From: Eubacteriales bacterium | Lineage (GTDB): Bacteria > Bacillota > Clostridia > Peptostreptococcales > Anaerovoracaceae | NCBI GenBank assembly: GCA_029009055.1 | Contig: JAQXJR010000023.1 | Coordinates: 1 to 38,306 of the forward strand | Length of the DNA stretch: 38,306 nt | Reading direction: 5' to 3' | Part shown: piece by piece, positions 24,015 to 33,283 of the stretch | Position numbering within the stretch: the stretch's first letter is position 1 | Layout of the letters: every line of letters begins with the position of its first letter | The notes under the pieces: model-generated | Told to the model about the DNA's origin: nothing | Databases searched by the model: none | What the model saw: the letters and a program-made list of their open reading frames with translations, nothing else | Position numbers and translations under genes: made by a program

Positions 24015-25031
24015 ATGAAAGATAACAGATTTCTTACATTGGGAATAGAATCGAGCTGCGACGAGACGGCTGTCTCTGTGGTAGCTGACGGCAGGGACAT
24101 GCTGTCTAACGTCATATCATCTCAGATAGCCATACACACTAAGTTCGGCGGAGTAGTGCCGGAGATCGCGTCCAGGCGCCACCTGGAAAACGTGAACGAC
24201 TGCGTGAATCAGGCTCTGGAAGATGCTGGCGTAACATTGGATGACATAGACTTGATAGGTGTCACGCATGGACCGGGTCTCATAGGCGCGGTCATAATAG
24301 GCGTAGCCACGGCTAAGGCTCTATCATGGGCAAAGGGCATCCCTCTAGTCGGTGTGAACCACATGCACGGCCACGTGAGCGCCAATTACATACAGTATAA
24401 AGAACTGGAGCCGCCATTCATGGCTCTGGTAGTTTCCGGAGGCCACACGAACCTAATTAAGGTAAACGATTACAATGAGTGCGAGGTGCTGGGAGCGACT
24501 AGAGACGACGCCGCGGGAGAAGCTTTCGATAAGGTAGCCAGAGTAATAGGACTGGGTTACCCGGGTGGACCGAAGATAGATAAGGCTGCTAAGGAAGGAA
24601 ACCCTGACGCCGTGGAGTTTAAGAGAGTCTATCTGGAGAAGGGCAGTCTGGACTTTAGCTTCAGCGGACTTAAGACCCAGGTCCTGGATTACATAAACCA
24701 CGAGAGGATGAAGAAACGCGAAGTTTCAGTACCTGATATAGCGGCCAGCTTCCAGGCTTCTGTCCTCGACGTCCTGGTCGATAAGACCATGATGGCTGTC
24801 GAGAGAGAGGGAGAGGAGAAGGTCGTGGTAGCCGGAGGCGTAGCCGCGAACTCCGGCTTAAGAGCCAAGCTCTCAGAGGCCTGCGCTGAAAGGGGCATAG
24901 AGCTATGTATGCCAGAGCCTGTTCTCTGCACGGATAACGGCGCCATGATAGCGGCAGCCGCTTACTATAAATATAAGAAATATGGGGCGGACGATCTGGA
25001 ACTGGACGCCTACGCCGACCTGCCTTTCTAA
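24015..25031 (+). CDS. tsaD: tRNA N6-threonylcarbamoyltransferase TsaD
   Basis: Catalytic subunit that transfers the threonylcarbamoyl group to A37 of ANN-decoding tRNAs. Motifs: LGIESSCDETAVSVV, the metal site VNHMHGHVSANY, ALVVSGGHTNL, SFSGLKTQV, and VVAGGVAANSGLR. At 338 residues its length is typical. It is the last gene of the tsaE-tsaB-rimI-tsaD block; AGAGGA precedes the ATG. A minus-oriented copy of the dispersed repeat begins four bases after its stop. Confidence 0.97.
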   Translation: MKDNRFLTLGIESSCDETAVSVVADGRDMLSNVISSQIAIHTKFGGVVPEIASRRHLENVNDCVNQALEDAGVTLDDIDLIGVTHGPGLIGAVIIGVATAKALSWAKGIPLVGVNHMHGHVSANYIQYKELEPPFMALVVSGGHTNLIKVNDYNECEVLGATRDDAAGEAFDKVARVIGLGYPGGPKIDKAAKEGNPDAVEFKRVYLEKGSLDFSFSGLKTQVLDYINHERMKKREVSVPDIAASFQASVLDVLVDKTMMAVEREGEEKVVVAGGVAANSGLRAKLSEACAERGIELCMPEPVLCTDNGAMIAAAAYYKYKKYGADDLELDAYADLPF

Positions 25032-25034
25032 GAG

Positions 25035-25065
25035 GCCGGAGGCAGAGAAGACGGACGCGCTTTGC
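25035..25065 (-). repeat. dispersed repeat, intergenic copy after tsaD
   Basis: On the minus strand the 31 bases begin GCAAAGCGCG and end TCTGCCTCCGGC. It lies between the tsaD stop and the ABC-F gene and has no adjacent T-run, so it is not an obvious terminator. Confidence 0.75.
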
Positions 25066-25107
25066 TAGGGTGATAATAGAAATTACAGTCATGAATGGAG
25101 TTAATGA

Positions 25108-27096
25108 ATGATAGCGATCTCAGCATCGGGAATAACTAAAGCATACGGGACGGACGTGATCCTGGACAGGGTGACCTTCCACGTGAATTTCGGCGATAAG
25201 GTCGGCATAATCGGGGCTAACGGCGCCGGAAAGACGACCTTGCTCGACATAATATCCGGCAGGGATAAGGAATACACGGGGGACGTGTTCATTTCAGGCG
25301 GGACCGGCATAGGCTACCTGAAGCAGAACGACACATTCAGTAACGAGGGCACGGTCAGGTCTGAGGTCAGGAAGATATATTCCAATTTCGAGGACATGGA
25401 GGCCCAGCTTAAGGACTTGACGGCGAGGATGGCGGACCTGGCGGCTGACCCGGCTAAGGCGGACGAGTACGAGAAGGTCTCGACCCGCTACGGGGAAGTC
25501 CAGGAAGCTTACGAGAATAAGGGAGGCTACGCCTGGAGGAGCCAGATGAACGGCATCCTGAACAGCATGGCTTTCGGCGAGGAGACTTATGATAAGGATA
25601 TAAGCTCTCTCTCCGGCGGCGAGAGGACCAGGCTGGCCCTGGCCTGCCTGCTGATGAAGAAGCCGGACGTGCTGCTGCTGGACGAGCCGACCAACCACCT
25701 GGACATAGGCATGCTTAAGTGGCTGGAGCAGTTCCTGGCTAACTATAACGGCACTGTCATCATGGTATCCCACGACAGATATTTCCTCGACCATATGACG
25801 ACGAGGATATTCGAGGTAGAGCATCACCACATGACATGCTACGACGGGAATTACAGCCAGTTCGCGGCTAAGAAGAGGGAGATGCGTGAGGCCGACCTTA
25901 AGGCATATAATAAGCAAAGGACAGAGATAAAGCGTCAGGAGGACATGATCAGGCGCTTTAAGGAGCGCGGGACAGAGCACCTGGCTAAGAGGGCGGCATC
26001 GAGGGAGAAGATGCTGGCTAACATGAAGAAGCTGGATAAGCCGGAAGGCGAGACCGGCTCCATAGGCCTTAATTTCAAGGAAAACTACCGAACGGGAAAC
26101 GATGTCCTGTTCGGGGAAGGAATATCTAAGTCCTTCGGCATGGGAAGTGAGAGGAGAGAGATATTCCGCAACGTCGCTTTCGATATTAAGAGAGGCGAGA
26201 GGGTCTGCATAGTCGGGGCCAACGGCATAGGTAAAACGACTTTGCTGAAAATAATGATGGGCAGGATCCCATACACGGAAGGATATCTTAAAATAGGTAC
26301 TAACGTGGAGTTCGGCTACTACGATCAGAGACAGGAACAGCTGGATCCGAATAACACAGTCATGGATGAGGTCCACGATTCATTCAAGCTCTATAAGGAC
26401 AGCGAGATCAGAGGTTTCCTCGGCCGCTTCCTGTTTACGAACGACGATGTTTTTAAGGAAGTCGGGTCACTGTCCGGAGGAGAGAAGGCCAGGCTGGCTT
26501 TGCTGAAGCTCATGCTTAGGGGCGATAACGTCCTCATGCTGGATGAGCCGACCAACCACCTGGACATAGATTCTAAGGAGACATTGGAAGACGCTCTGCA
26601 GGCTTATCCGGGGACTATTATCGCCATATCCCACGACAGGTACTTCCTGAATAAGGTGGCTACGACCATCATGGAGCTGGGGCCGGACGGGCTGACGAAG
26701 TACGAGGGCGGCTACGATTACTACGAGGAGAAGAAGGCTTCCATAGAGTCGGGTAAGAAGTATGTCAGGGACCTGAACACTGACGAGGAGACGGACGAGG
26801 AGAAGTCTCAGGATCAGGTGAAGTCTGAGGCTAAGGCTAAGACTAAGGAAGAGCGCATGGAAGAGCGCCGCCTGAAGAAGCAGAAAGAGGCTGAGGAGAG
26901 GCGGAAGCAGAGAAAACGCGACGCGCTGGAGGAATCCATCACAGAGCTCGAGGAACAGATAGAGGAACTGCAGAAGAAAATGTACGATCCGGAAACCGCG
27001 ACCAGTTCCATAAAGCTGGGTAAGCTGAGCCGGGAGATGGAAGAGCTGAAGACGAAGCTGGACGCCGCCTATGACGAATGGGCTGAACTCGACTGA
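25108..27096 (+). CDS. ABC-F family ATP-binding protein
   Basis: A tandem-ATPase protein without membrane segments, of the ABC-F group that acts on ribosomes. The first domain has IGANGAGKTT and LSGGERTRLALA; the second has VGANGIGKTT and LSGGEKARLALL; both have DEPTNHLDI Walker B blocks. A charged interdomain linker (about 250-320) corresponds to the tRNA-interacting P-site motif. A Lys/Glu-rich C-terminal arm (about 550-662) looks like the coiled-coil of Uup/YdiF-type proteins. Whether it is a housekeeping factor or gives drug resistance cannot be told; the housekeeping context favours the former. Confidence 0.93.
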   Translation: MIAISASGITKAYGTDVILDRVTFHVNFGDKVGIIGANGAGKTTLLDIISGRDKEYTGDVFISGGTGIGYLKQNDTFSNEGTVRSEVRKIYSNFEDMEAQLKDLTARMADLAADPAKADEYEKVSTRYGEVQEAYENKGGYAWRSQMNGILNSMAFGEETYDKDISSLSGGERTRLALACLLMKKPDVLLLDEPTNHLDIGMLKWLEQFLANYNGTVIMVSHDRYFLDHMTTRIFEVEHHHMTCYDGNYSQFAAKKREMREADLKAYNKQRTEIKRQEDMIRRFKERGTEHLAKRAASREKMLANMKKLDKPEGETGSIGLNFKENYRTGNDVLFGEGISKSFGMGSERREIFRNVAFDIKRGERVCIVGANGIGKTTLLKIMMGRIPYTEGYLKIGTNVEFGYYDQRQEQLDPNNTVMDEVHDSFKLYKDSEIRGFLGRFLFTNDDVFKEVGSLSGGEKARLALLKLMLRGDNVLMLDEPTNHLDIDSKETLEDALQAYPGTIIAISHDRYFLNKVATTIMELGPDGLTKYEGGYDYYEEKKASIESGKKYVRDLNTDEETDEEKSQDQVKSEAKAKTKEERMEERRLKKQKEAEERRKQRKRDALEESITELEEQIEELQKKMYDPETATSSIKLGKLSREMEELKTKLDAAYDEWAELD

Positions 27097-27143
27097 TAGC
27101 AAAGCGAGCACGGCTTTATTCTCTGAATTGTTAAATTTTCTAC

Positions 27144-27172
27144 TTGTAAACGTGGAACCTAGATATTATTAT
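27144..27172 (+). promoter_or_regulatory. sigma-A promoter of acpP
   Basis: TTGTAA (27144-27149), 17-base spacer, TATTAT (27167-27172), about 33 bases before the acpP start. Confidence 0.6.
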
Positions 27173-27205
27173 TAAATCAAGTAAAGCATTATTAGGAGGG
27201 GAATT

Positions 27206-27439
27206 ATGACTTTCGATAAAATTAAGGACATCATCATGGAGCAGCTGGGTGTCGATGAGTCTATGATCACTATGGATACTAACCTCATGAAGGACCTGGA
27301 GGCTGACTCACTGGACGCTGTCGACATCATTATGTCTATAGAGGAAGAATTCGGGTTGGAAATCCCGGACGAGGAAGCTGAAGGTTTCCAGACAGTTGGC
27401 GATCTCGTAAGATACGTGGACGAGCATACAGAGGATTAA
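27206..27439 (+). CDS. acpP: acyl carrier protein
   Basis: A small acidic carrier of fatty-acyl chains. The phosphopantetheine site is Ser35 in EADSLDAVD; the following IEEEFGLEIPDE is the classic recognition helix. At 77 residues it is a full-length ACP. AGGAGGGG precedes the ATG. It stands alone, with its own promoter and terminator and no fab genes in the window. Confidence 0.97.
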   Translation: MTFDKIKDIIMEQLGVDESMITMDTNLMKDLEADSLDAVDIIMSIEEEFGLEIPDEEAEGFQTVGDLVRYVDEHTED

Positions 27440-27456
27440 TTCACTTCGGACACATT

Positions 27457-27492
27457 CCGCCCGCGCGTCTTACGCCAGGCGGTATTTTTTTT
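27457..27492 (+). terminator. terminator after acpP
   Basis: CCGCC (27457-27461) pairs with GGCGG (27478-27482), with inner GCGT/ACGC, then TATTTTTTTT. Confidence 0.85.
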
Positions 27493-27617
27493 GACGGCAG
27501 GTCCGGAAATTCGCGCGCTTTAGAGAGCGAGGACGGCTGTAGAGCGGGCTTAGATCCCGCGCTGAGACAGTGTCTTTCATCATAGCGAGCCACCGCCGGT
27601 CAGGAAAGGAGTGGGCC

Positions 27618-28328
27618 ATGGGCAGAAAAAACGATAAGATCTCTAACGCGGTCATAAAGAGGCTTCCTAGATACAGAAGATACCTGATAGAGCTCGACCG
27701 TAAAGGCGTAGAGAAGATATCTTCTAAGGAGCTCAGTGAGCTCATAGGATACACGGCTTCCCAGATCCGACAGGATTTCAACAATTTCGGCGGCTTTGGC
27801 CAGCAGGGTTACGGCTACAGCGTTAAGGGCCTCTATGACGAGATAAGCGCCATACTGGGTCTGGATAAGGCCTATAAGATGGTAATGCTGGGCGCCGGCA
27901 ACTTGGGCCAGGCCATAACGAAATACCTGGCTTCCCATAAGGAGGGCTTCCAGCTCTCTGCCATATTCGAGGTATCGCCTGAACTGATAGGAACTGAGCT
28001 AGAGGGACTGACTATCCGCGATTACGATGACATAGTCGACTATATAGAGCAGGAAGGTATAGATATAGGCATAATCTGCGTCGGGAGCAGTAACGCCCAG
28101 GCGGCGGCCGATAAGCTCTGCTTCGCGGGCGTGAGGGGCATATGGAATTTCTCTACCGTGGAGATAGAAGTGCCGGTCCACGTGGCGGTGGAGAACGTAC
28201 AGCTGACTGACAGCCTGCACACGCTGGCTTATCATATGAATGACTACAGTAAACAGGAGGCTGCGGCTAAGGAATCCGCGGCTAAGAAGGAAGTCATAGA
28301 GGGCCGTGGGAAATCTAAGAAGAAGTAA
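27618..28328 (+). CDS. rex: redox-sensing transcriptional repressor Rex
   Basis: Repressor that senses the NADH/NAD ratio and controls fermentation genes. The N-terminal winged helix has PRYRRYL and SSKELSELIGYTASQIRQDF; the Rossmann part has LGAGNLGQAI for the nucleotide. I choose the ATG at 27618 (236 aa), preceded by AAAGGAG; the frame is open upstream to 27570 but without a family match. A Lys/Ala-rich tail of about 25 residues ends the protein. No canonical Rex operator was found near it, so targets outside the window are likely. Confidence 0.95.
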   Translation: MGRKNDKISNAVIKRLPRYRRYLIELDRKGVEKISSKELSELIGYTASQIRQDFNNFGGFGQQGYGYSVKGLYDEISAILGLDKAYKMVMLGAGNLGQAITKYLASHKEGFQLSAIFEVSPELIGTELEGLTIRDYDDIVDYIEQEGIDIGIICVGSSNAQAAADKLCFAGVRGIWNFSTVEIEVPVHVAVENVQLTDSLHTLAYHMNDYSKQEAAAKESAAKKEVIEGRGKSKKK

Positions 28329-28335
28329 TTTTAAG

Positions 28336-28360
28336 CCGGGCCTTTAGGGTCCGGTTTTTT
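28336..28360 (+). terminator. terminator after rex
   Basis: CCGGGCC (28336-28342) pairs with GGGTCCGG (28347-28354) and is followed by six T. Confidence 0.8.
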
Positions 28361-28439
28361 ACTTTTTATCGATATCGATAGATGCATGGAATCGTGATCT
28401 AACGCCGTCGATAGAGTAAGTCCAGCGAAATGGACGCGC

Positions 28440-28469
28440 TGCGAAGGGAAACGGCGGGAACGCTTCGCA
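28440..28469. repeat. TGCGAAG/CTTCGCA inverted repeat
   Basis: TGCGAAG (28440-28446) and CTTCGCA (28463-28469) flank a GC-rich loop, just beyond the minus-strand ferredoxin terminator. Function unknown. Confidence 0.45.
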
Positions 28470-28471
28470 AT

Positions 28472-28505
28472 AAAAAAGCCGCCCCGCTGCTATAGCGAGA
28501 CGGCT
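28472..28505 (-). terminator. terminator of the ferredoxin gene
   Basis: On the minus strand AGCCG (28505-28501) pairs with CGGCT (28481-28477) through a GC-rich stem, followed by TTTTTTA. Confidence 0.75.
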
Positions 28506-28538
28506 GATCTGCCGCTAAATGCCGCAAATAACGCTTAA

Positions 28539-28779
<241 letters not shown>

Positions 28780-28835
28780 GATTTTGCGAGGGATTTAAAT
28801 CTGTGCGTGACGGCGCGGCCCCGGGGAGAAGGATT

Positions 28836-29648
28836 TTGGAAGTTTATACATTGACCGGTCCGAGCGGAACGGGTAAGAGCTATAAGGCCATGGACATATG
28901 TTCCCAGTACGGGATAGAAAGCATAATAGATGACGGGCTTTTCATCTGCAATAATAAGGTGGAAGCGGGCATATCAGCAAAGAGGCAGCCGACCAGGGCC
29001 GGCGCGGTTAAGACGGCTCTCTTCTGGAATGACGACGTGAGGGACAGGGTCGTGTCTAAGATCGCCCAGCTGAACCCGGATAAGATCCTGCTTCTGGGAA
29101 CGTCGGACAGGATGGCTGACAGGATATCGGCCCGCCTCTGCCTGCCGGCGCCTGTTAAGAGGATCCACATAGAAGACATAACGACACCTGAGGAGAGGGC
29201 TACAGCTCAGGAGCAGAGGCTGGTCGAGGGGAAGCACATAATTCCTGTCCCGACCTTGCAGCTGAAGCGCGATTTCGCCGGCTATTTCATGAATCCTGCT
29301 CAGATGTTCAGGACGGGCGGCATATTCGGCGGCGATGACGAAGCCAGCGATAAGACGGTCGTGCGCCCGACGTTCAGCTATATGGGCCAGTTCTTTATTT
29401 CTGATAAGGTCCTGGATAACATAGCTGAGTGCGTGGCTGAGGAGAATCCGAGCGTCGACCGGGTGCTGAAAGTCTATAAGAACACATCTCCAGACTCCTT
29501 GAAAATGGACGTATCCATAGCGGTGAAGGCGGATAGCGACATCTGGGACACGGGAGGGAAGTACCAGACCATGCTGACGGATAAGATAGGCGTGATGACG
29601 GCTTTCAATGTCGAGAAGATAGACGTGACCGTGGCGTATATGGTGTAA
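28836..29648 (+). CDS. P-loop ATPase with Asp23-like C-terminal region
   Basis: A nucleotide-binding protein of unknown role. The N-terminus begins EVYTLTGPSGTGKSYKA, a Walker A motif; IDDGLFI and KILLLGTSDRMA follow as possible sensor strands. The last ~90 residues (QFFISDKVLDNIAE to VEKIDVTVAYMV) resemble the Asp23/YloU alkaline-shock fold. The frame is open to a GTG at 28803, but I prefer TTG at 28836 (270 aa), which follows GGGGAGAAGG. I do not recognise an experimentally studied member. The second half of the call rests on pattern, not on a motif with invariant residues. Confidence 0.7.
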   Translation: MEVYTLTGPSGTGKSYKAMDICSQYGIESIIDDGLFICNNKVEAGISAKRQPTRAGAVKTALFWNDDVRDRVVSKIAQLNPDKILLLGTSDRMADRISARLCLPAPVKRIHIEDITTPEERATAQEQRLVEGKHIIPVPTLQLKRDFAGYFMNPAQMFRTGGIFGGDDEASDKTVVRPTFSYMGQFFISDKVLDNIAECVAEENPSVDRVLKVYKNTSPDSLKMDVSIAVKADSDIWDTGGKYQTMLTDKIGVMTAFNVEKIDVTVAYMV

Positions 29649-29699
29649 ATAAGGGAATTTAACAGATAGCTGGGGCGCCCTTTGGTGAATTAGAGTGGT

Positions 29700-29728
29700 A
29701 AAGCGCAGGTTTTATTTAGTTGCGCTTT
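29700..29728. repeat. AAAGCGCA/TGCGCTTT hairpin with GCAAAGC core
   Basis: AAAGCGCA (29700-29707) pairs with TGCGCTTT (29721-29728), and the next bases extend it to GCTTTGC on the right arm. It may be a remnant pair of the dispersed repeat before the glycosylase gene. Confidence 0.45.
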
Positions 29729-29742
29729 GCTGAATTAAAGCG

Positions 29743-30702
29743 ATGAAAAGAGAAATCATGGAGAACGAGTATATTTCAGAAATCATAGACGACATAGATT
29801 TACGGGACATGTTCGACTGCGGTCAGTGCTTCCGCTGGTACGCGGGCGAAGACGGGTCTTACACCGGGACCGCCATGCATAGGAAGGTAAGAGTCAGACT
29901 ATTACCTGAGCCGGGCGCGGAGAAGCGCGGGCGGCTGGCGATCTGGCCTTGCGATGAGCGTGAGTTCAACGAGATCTGGCGCCCGTACTTCGACCTGGAC
30001 CGCGATTATTCGGCGATCAAAGCCCGGTTGACGGAAAACGACGAGATCATGGCGCGCGCCGTGGAATATGGCGGCGGCATCCGCATCCTGAAGCAGGACC
30101 CGTGGGAAGCGATCGTCGACTTCATAATTTCCCAGAATAACAACATCCCGCGCATAAAGGGCTGCGTGGAGAATCTTTGTAAATATTTCGGCGAGCCGAT
30201 CGAGGACCTGCCGTCACATGCATCAGCAAAGCCGCTTGCTGCTGATGCCTCCGGCGAGCCGGCTCCCGCCCAGGCCGCGAAAGGAGCGGGCGAGGGCGGA
30301 GCTGCTTCCAGCTTACCGGGCGCGTATGACATACCGAGCCCGGAGAAGCTGGCCGGGCTGACTGTCGAGGACCTGGCTCCGATCCGGCTGGGCTACCGGG
30401 CTAAGTATTTGATTAAGACGGCGCGCCAGGTCGTCGAGACAGGCATTCCGTCAGATTACGACGCCCTGCTGGCTCTGGAGGGCGTCGGACCTAAAGTCGC
30501 GAACTGCATCGCTTTATTCGGCCTCGCGGCATACGAAAGCTTCCCGATCGACGTTTGGGTGCGTAAGGTCATGCACGCCCTTTACGGCCTGGACGAGGAC
30601 GATAAGAAAGCCATGGCGGTCTTCGCGCGTGAGCGGTTCGGCGAACTCGGCGGCTTTGCTCAGCAATATCTCTTCTACTATATGCGTGACACCAGTAAAT
30701 AA
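29743..30702 (+). CDS. 8-oxoguanine DNA glycosylase, OGG1 type
   Basis: A base-excision repair enzyme that removes 8-oxoguanine. The N-terminal beta domain has MFDCGQCFRWY; the HhH-GPD core has DPWEAIVDFIISQNNNI, then LEGVGPKVANCIALF with the catalytic Lys and FPIDVWVRKVM with the catalytic Asp. The start is ATG 29743 or 29758; neither has a strong ribosome site. At 319 residues it is longer than the bacterial type (about 270-300). The extra is an Ala/Gly-rich insert (about 158-190) between the recognition helix and the core, holding AKPLAADASG (162-171) from the dispersed repeat. Confidence 0.9.
   Translation: MKREIMENEYISEIIDDIDLRDMFDCGQCFRWYAGEDGSYTGTAMHRKVRVRLLPEPGAEKRGRLAIWPCDEREFNEIWRPYFDLDRDYSAIKARLTENDEIMARAVEYGGGIRILKQDPWEAIVDFIISQNNNIPRIKGCVENLCKYFGEPIEDLPSHASAKPLAADASGEPAPAQAAKGAGEGGAASSLPGAYDIPSPEKLAGLTVEDLAPIRLGYRAKYLIKTARQVVETGIPSDYDALLALEGVGPKVANCIALFGLAAYESFPIDVWVRKVMHALYGLDEDDKKAMAVFARERFGELGGFAQQYLFYYMRDTSK
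30226..30255 (+). repeat. in-frame dispersed repeat in the glycosylase gene
   Basis: A 30-bp copy with GCAAAGCCGCTTGC on the left and GATGCCTCCGGC on the right, encoding AKPLAADASG, in the same frame as the amt, metG and ftsH copies. Confidence 0.85.
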
Positions 30703-30839
30703 CCCCTGCAACGGCACCGTAACACCTGCCGTAGCCCAACATCGCAAGCGCTGGGGCACTCTGAGCTCGGCGCTGGAAGCAGACGGCTAGGGTGGGATTT
30801 GCACCGGAAAAAATCCATGCACGGAAATCCAAAAAAATG

Positions 30840-30868
30840 TTGACATTAACACCCCCTCGCTATACAAT
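30840..30868 (+). promoter_or_regulatory. sigma-A promoter of groESL
   Basis: A perfect TTGACA (30840-30845), 17-base spacer, TACAAT (30863-30868). The CIRCE operator follows 12 bases downstream, over the start of the transcript. Confidence 0.85.
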
Positions 30869-30880
30869 ACTGATTGTCGG

Positions 30881-30907
30881 TTAGCACTCGAATTTAGTGA
30901 GTGCTAA
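30881..30907 (+). promoter_or_regulatory. CIRCE operator (HrcA binding site)
   Basis: TTAGCACTC (30881-30889), nine-base spacer, GAGTGCTAA (30899-30907): an exact match to the CIRCE consensus. It predicts HrcA repression of groES-groEL and release on heat stress. hrcA is not in the window. Confidence 0.97.
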
Positions 30908-30984
30908 CAAGCCGGGCCGGTAAGTCCGAGCCTGGGATTTGCTTAGAATGAAAAGCATGAAATAATAAACAGGAGGTATCAATT

Positions 30985-31263
30985 ATGAGTTTAGGTATCA
31001 AGCCGCTGGGCGCTAGAGTCCTGATTAAGAAGGAAGAGCCTGAAGAGAAGACAGAGGGCGGAATCATCCTCACGAGAGCTGAGAAGAAGGAACAGCCTGT
31101 AGCTGAGGTCCTCGCCGTAGGTCCTGGAACAGAGGACGAGCCGATGGAAGTTAAGGTCGGAGATAAGATCATCTTCGCTCAGTACAGTGGCACAGACATC
31201 GATTATAAGGGTACTACATATTCACTGATCAACCAGTCAGACGTACTGGCAGTACTCGACTAG
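30985..31263 (+). CDS. groES: co-chaperonin GroES
   Basis: The 92-residue lid of the GroEL folding chamber. It starts with GIKPLGARVLIKKEE; the mobile loop TEGGIILTRAEKKEQP is visible, then VAEVLAVGPG and VGDKIIFAQYSG. AGGAGG lies about eight bases before the ATG. It is the first gene of the CIRCE-controlled pair; groEL begins 13 bases after its stop. Confidence 0.98.
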   Translation: MSLGIKPLGARVLIKKEEPEEKTEGGIILTRAEKKEQPVAEVLAVGPGTEDEPMEVKVGDKIIFAQYSGTDIDYKGTTYSLINQSDVLAVLD

Positions 31264-31270
31264 GAGGTAA

Positions 31271-32932
<1,662 letters not shown>

Positions 32933-32988
32933 TAGGCAGTAAATAAAGTAATTAAACAGATTGATACCTGATTTAATATAATGGCCGT

Positions 32989-33036
32989 GTCGGCTTTTCG
33001 GGGAGACCCGGGAGGCCGGCCGGCTGTTTTTTTGTT
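32989..33036 (+). terminator. first terminator after groEL
   Basis: GTCGGC (32989-32994) pairs with GCCGGC (33019-33024) allowing one G-T pair, around a GC-rich hairpin, followed by a run of seven T with more after a G. Confidence 0.8.
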
Positions 33037-33068
33037 TTGATCAGCAAAAGGGAAATGCCGGGAGCTAT

Positions 33069-33093
33069 CCCTGCCGGGCTAGCGGGGGTTTTT
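33069..33093 (+). terminator. second terminator after groEL
   Basis: CCCTGC (33069-33074) pairs with GCGGGG (33082-33087), then GTTTTT. The region 33094-33283 beyond it holds an inverted TTATCGG/CCGATGATAA-like pair before guaB and a single minus-strand GCAAAGC near 33160; no riboswitch was recognised. Confidence 0.6.
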
Positions 33094-33283
33094 GCGTTCG
33101 CCTATCGTATAAAAAAATGTTTATTTCTCCGCCAAGGCCTGGAAGGTGATAACGCGGGCTTGCTTTGCTGAAGGAAATGTATTATCATAATGAAAATGCA
33201 GTTTTGTAACTTTTTTATCGGAAGGGTCCGGAATATACCGCGTCTGACCGATGATAAGCATAGATTACTAAGGAGGAGAAAAT

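Noticed and set aside
24825-24850. GCCGGAGGC inside tsaD as another repeat copy
   Set aside because: It encodes the conserved AGGVAAN motif of TsaD and has no GCAAAGC partner.
25294-26376. Open frame of 360 codons on the minus strand inside the ABC-F gene
   Set aside because: It mirrors both ATPase domains of a certain gene, with no ribosome site or recognisable domain.
27122-27172. Rex or FapR operator before acpP
   Set aside because: TTGTTAA at 27128 is only half of a Rex site, and the AACCTAG stretch does not make a full FapR palindrome.
28970-29005. GCAAAG in the P-loop gene as a repeat copy
   Set aside because: SAKRQPT appears to be part of the protein's own fold region, and the right half GATGCCTCCGGC is absent.
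33094-33283. Purine riboswitch before guaB
   Set aside because: A pair of arms TTATCGG and CCGAT exists, but the three-stem pattern and conserved loop bases of the purine family are missing.
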